Assembly: GCA_032164245.1 (NCBI GenBank)
Contig: JAVMKO010000003.1
Location: 87,402,390 to 87,466,389 of the forward strand
Reading direction: 5' to 3'
From: Sternotherus odoratus
Lineage: Eukaryota > Chordata > Testudines > Kinosternidae
DNA: 64,000 nucleotides
Positions within the stretch are counted from its first letter, which is position 1, and each line of letters opens with the position of its first letter. Of the stretch, positions 47,794-64,000 are shown piece after piece. The translations under genes were made by a program, and so were the position numbers. The notes under the pieces are model-generated. The model was not told where the DNA came from and searched no databases. It worked only from the letters and a program-made list of their open reading frames with translations.

Positions 47794-47928
47794 CCCGCGC
47801 CGGCCGCGCCCGGAACGCGGCGCTCGGCGCGGCTGTTTCCGGGGGAGCCGGGCGGCGGCGGCACGGCTGGGAGGCTGCCGGGGCGTGTCGGCGTCTCTTC
47901 GCCCGCCCCTCCCGGCGGCACCCGCGGG

Positions 47929-47980
47929 GCTGAGGCGGCCTCTCTCGGCGGGGCCGGTACCGCCCGGGGGCGGCCGGGGG
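47929..47980 (+). repeat. 52-bp segment of PEX3 5' leader, duplicated at 48197-48248
   Basis: This segment starts GCTGAGGCGGCCTCTCTCGG, ends in a GGGGG run, and lies four bases before the PEX3 ATG. The same 52 bp recur in intron 1 at 48197-48248 with one mismatch seen (C versus T in GGGGC[C/T]GG). It carries a GGGGGCGG GC box. Confidence 0.9.
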
Positions 47981-47984
47981 CAGG

Positions 47985-62114
<14,130 letters not shown>

Positions 62115-62409
62115 TGAGAGATGAAAAGGTATAACCAGGAATATTGGGATGGAATTATGGAAAGGAAAACTTAAGATGAAATTAGGAGTTCGGGGTATGA
62201 GAACTCTTCTGGTGGAGAGATGTATTAGTCTGGAATAGTCTCTCAGTGGAAGTAGTGATAGTCCTGTTGCTTGAAACCCTTAAAACTGGGCTGAACAAAA
62301 TACTAATAACCTCACCTAACACCCTTTCTGAGCAACAAGGTGCAAATTGAGAGGGTTATTTGTTATTAAAGACCCAGATAAATACACATTTATCTTATTA
62401 ATTTTCTGA

Positions 62410-62607
62410 GGGCTTATCTACATTACCCGCTGGATCGACGGGCAGTGATCAATCCAGCGGGGGTCGATCTATCGCATGTAGTCTAGGCGTGATAAATCAA
62501 CTGCCGAGCACTCTCCTGTTGATTCCAGTACTCCACCAGGGCGAGAGGTGCAGGCGGAGTCGACAGGAGAGCGTCAGCTGTCAATTTACCGCAGTGTAGA
62601 CCAGGCT
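62410..62607. mobile_element. PIF/Harbinger-type MITE with TGA flanks
   Basis: The ends GGGCTTATCTACATTA and (inverted) AGCCTGGTCTACACTG are inverted repeats flanked by TGA at 62407-62409 and 62608-62610. The body has GGTCGATCTATCGC and GATAAATCAAC motifs shared with 3339-3634 and 32424-32701. Confidence 0.7.
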
Positions 62608-62614
62608 TGAGATC

Positions 62615-64000
62615 TAGCAGTATCGTTATGGACAAATCAGCCTGTGGTAGGTAATCCAGATGGAGGATTTTCATGCCTTCCAGTATATAGACAGGCTGTC
62701 CCAAATTACAATCTCCCACAGTTAAGAAAAAGAAAAATTTTGATTGGCTAATTACAGCACTGACAATCTAGTCATGTTGCCTGACTCCAGTTGTCCCTTG
62801 AGGCTTCCTGATTGGATGTTTTTACTGGTGTTGCTAGATCATGGAAAACAGCTAGCAAAGTAAGAGATTTGGTTTTCTTTTCTGTGGTATGGCTCTCACC
62901 AACAGGAACAAATGGGTCCAACTAGGGTGTTTGATAAGATCTCAGTGAGCTGCTGAATGGCTGCTCTAAAAGCATGAGATGTGGGCATTAATGGTTATCT
63001 GAGTGCTCCTCTGTATTGTTAACAACTCCTTGCACCTTCCTTTCCAGAGTCATGAAGGGACATGCTGGCCTGTAGAGACAGGCCTGCGGGCTTAGGGCGA
63101 TCCACTTTCCAGTAAGGCAGCCAGAGATGGTGGAAGTCAGGGTCCAGTTGGTAAAATCTGAAGAGGTTCTTGGGCAGGGTGAGTGTAGAGGGAGAGTCAC
63201 TCTCCGTTTCTGCCATCTTCCGAGTAGTGGAGTGGATTGGCAGGATCCAGTCTGGAAAGTTGCCTTGGAACAAAGCAGATGGCCTCTGCTTCATGTCCTG
63301 AGAATTTGTTTCACCACAGAGTGTTTTAAGGCTTTTGTAAGGCTTGAGTTGATGTTACCCCATTCCATCAGAGTGGCTTTCCTGAGATGGTCTGAGGAGC
63401 AGGAAAGTGGAGAAGGGGACTGGTTCCAACTCTAGCTTGCCCTCTTCAGGAGAATTCCTATCTGAGCAAAGGGTGAATGAGGGATGAGGTTTTTCTTGCC
63501 ACTAGGGATAGAGAAGATACAATACTGTGGAAGGAAAAAATCAGGGAGCTTACCTGCAGAAAGCTCTTTTTGGAGGAGAAGTAAAAGGATCCTTTAGGAT
63601 GGACGGAAGCAAAAGCCATACCCTGAATAAAGAGTCTCCTTTTTATTGGAAAAGGAGGAATGGCTGAGAGAGACTTGTCATTTCCACCTCCAACATGTCT
63701 GCTTGTGAGCTCCTGTTTGAGTTGATTTCTTCTTGAGGTTCTCTTCTTGGGTGTTTAGACACATAGGAGCACTCCTGCTGTTCCTCAGAGGTTTCGGTGG
63801 GATAGGGATTGCTAAATTAGATTGGCTGCTCCCGTCTTTTGCTCAGGCTTGTGTATAACAATTCTACAAAAAGGAGAGGAAGGATGAGCAGAATGACCTG
63901 CTGCTAAAGAATGGATGTGCCGCAAAAAGACACTTTTAGCTCTTCCTCCCAGTTTTCCTCTGAGGAAATCGTTGTCCTACCCTGTTCCATGCTGTGAAAC
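62615..64000. other. PEX3 intron 5, left part
   Basis: No further PEX3 exon or recognisable repeat was seen. The overlapping short frames near 63019-63435 have no known domain. Confidence 0.4.

Overview
The window is vertebrate nuclear DNA, most likely from a turtle or another non-avian sauropsid. Two lines of evidence point there. First, two intron-containing genes, ADAT2 and PEX3, lie head to head, as they do elsewhere in vertebrates. Second, the repeats are CR1-type LINEs, Penelope-like elements with a GIY-YIG endonuclease, a tRNA-derived SINE, MIR/core-SINE copies, PIF/Harbinger, hAT and pogo-like DNA transposons, and solo LTRs. No species can be named from the sequence alone.

Layout. 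Positions 1 to about 37,600 are intergenic: no conserved cellular exon was recognised and the DNA is a layered transposon record. It includes a retroviral-like remnant (1-900), a solo LTR (943-1569), two copies of a pogo-like element carrying GC-rich minisatellites (1795-2136 and 19160-20148), a Harbinger transposase pseudogene split by a 2.6 kb insertion (2370-6030), a Penelope-like element with an inverted duplication (8415-9412), and many MITEs, several with intact target-site duplications. Positions 37,608-47,793 on the minus strand hold the complete coding sequence of ADAT2 in six exons (173 codons). Positions 47,985-62,081 on the plus strand hold PEX3 exons 1-5 (residues 1-152); the rest of PEX3 lies beyond the right edge.

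The two start codons are 191 bp apart inside one CpG-rich block, so a shared bidirectional promoter is likely. The proteins are functionally unrelated: ADAT2 is the catalytic subunit of the tRNA A34-to-inosine deaminase, and PEX3 is the peroxisomal membrane receptor for PEX19. ADAT2 intron 1 holds a minisatellite cut in two by a solo LTR with a perfect 5-bp target duplication. ADAT2 intron 3 has a textbook U12-type donor and branch site but ends in AT instead of AG or AC. PEX3 intron 2 holds a long, decayed CR1 LINE.

I found no evidence of a new multi-gene system. The most unusual items are the U12 GT-AT intron, the pogo-like element with an internal satellite, the split minisatellite, and an 823-bp segment in PEX3 intron 4 flanked by 17-bp direct repeats. 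Most short open frames in this window are chance frames or transposon remnants.
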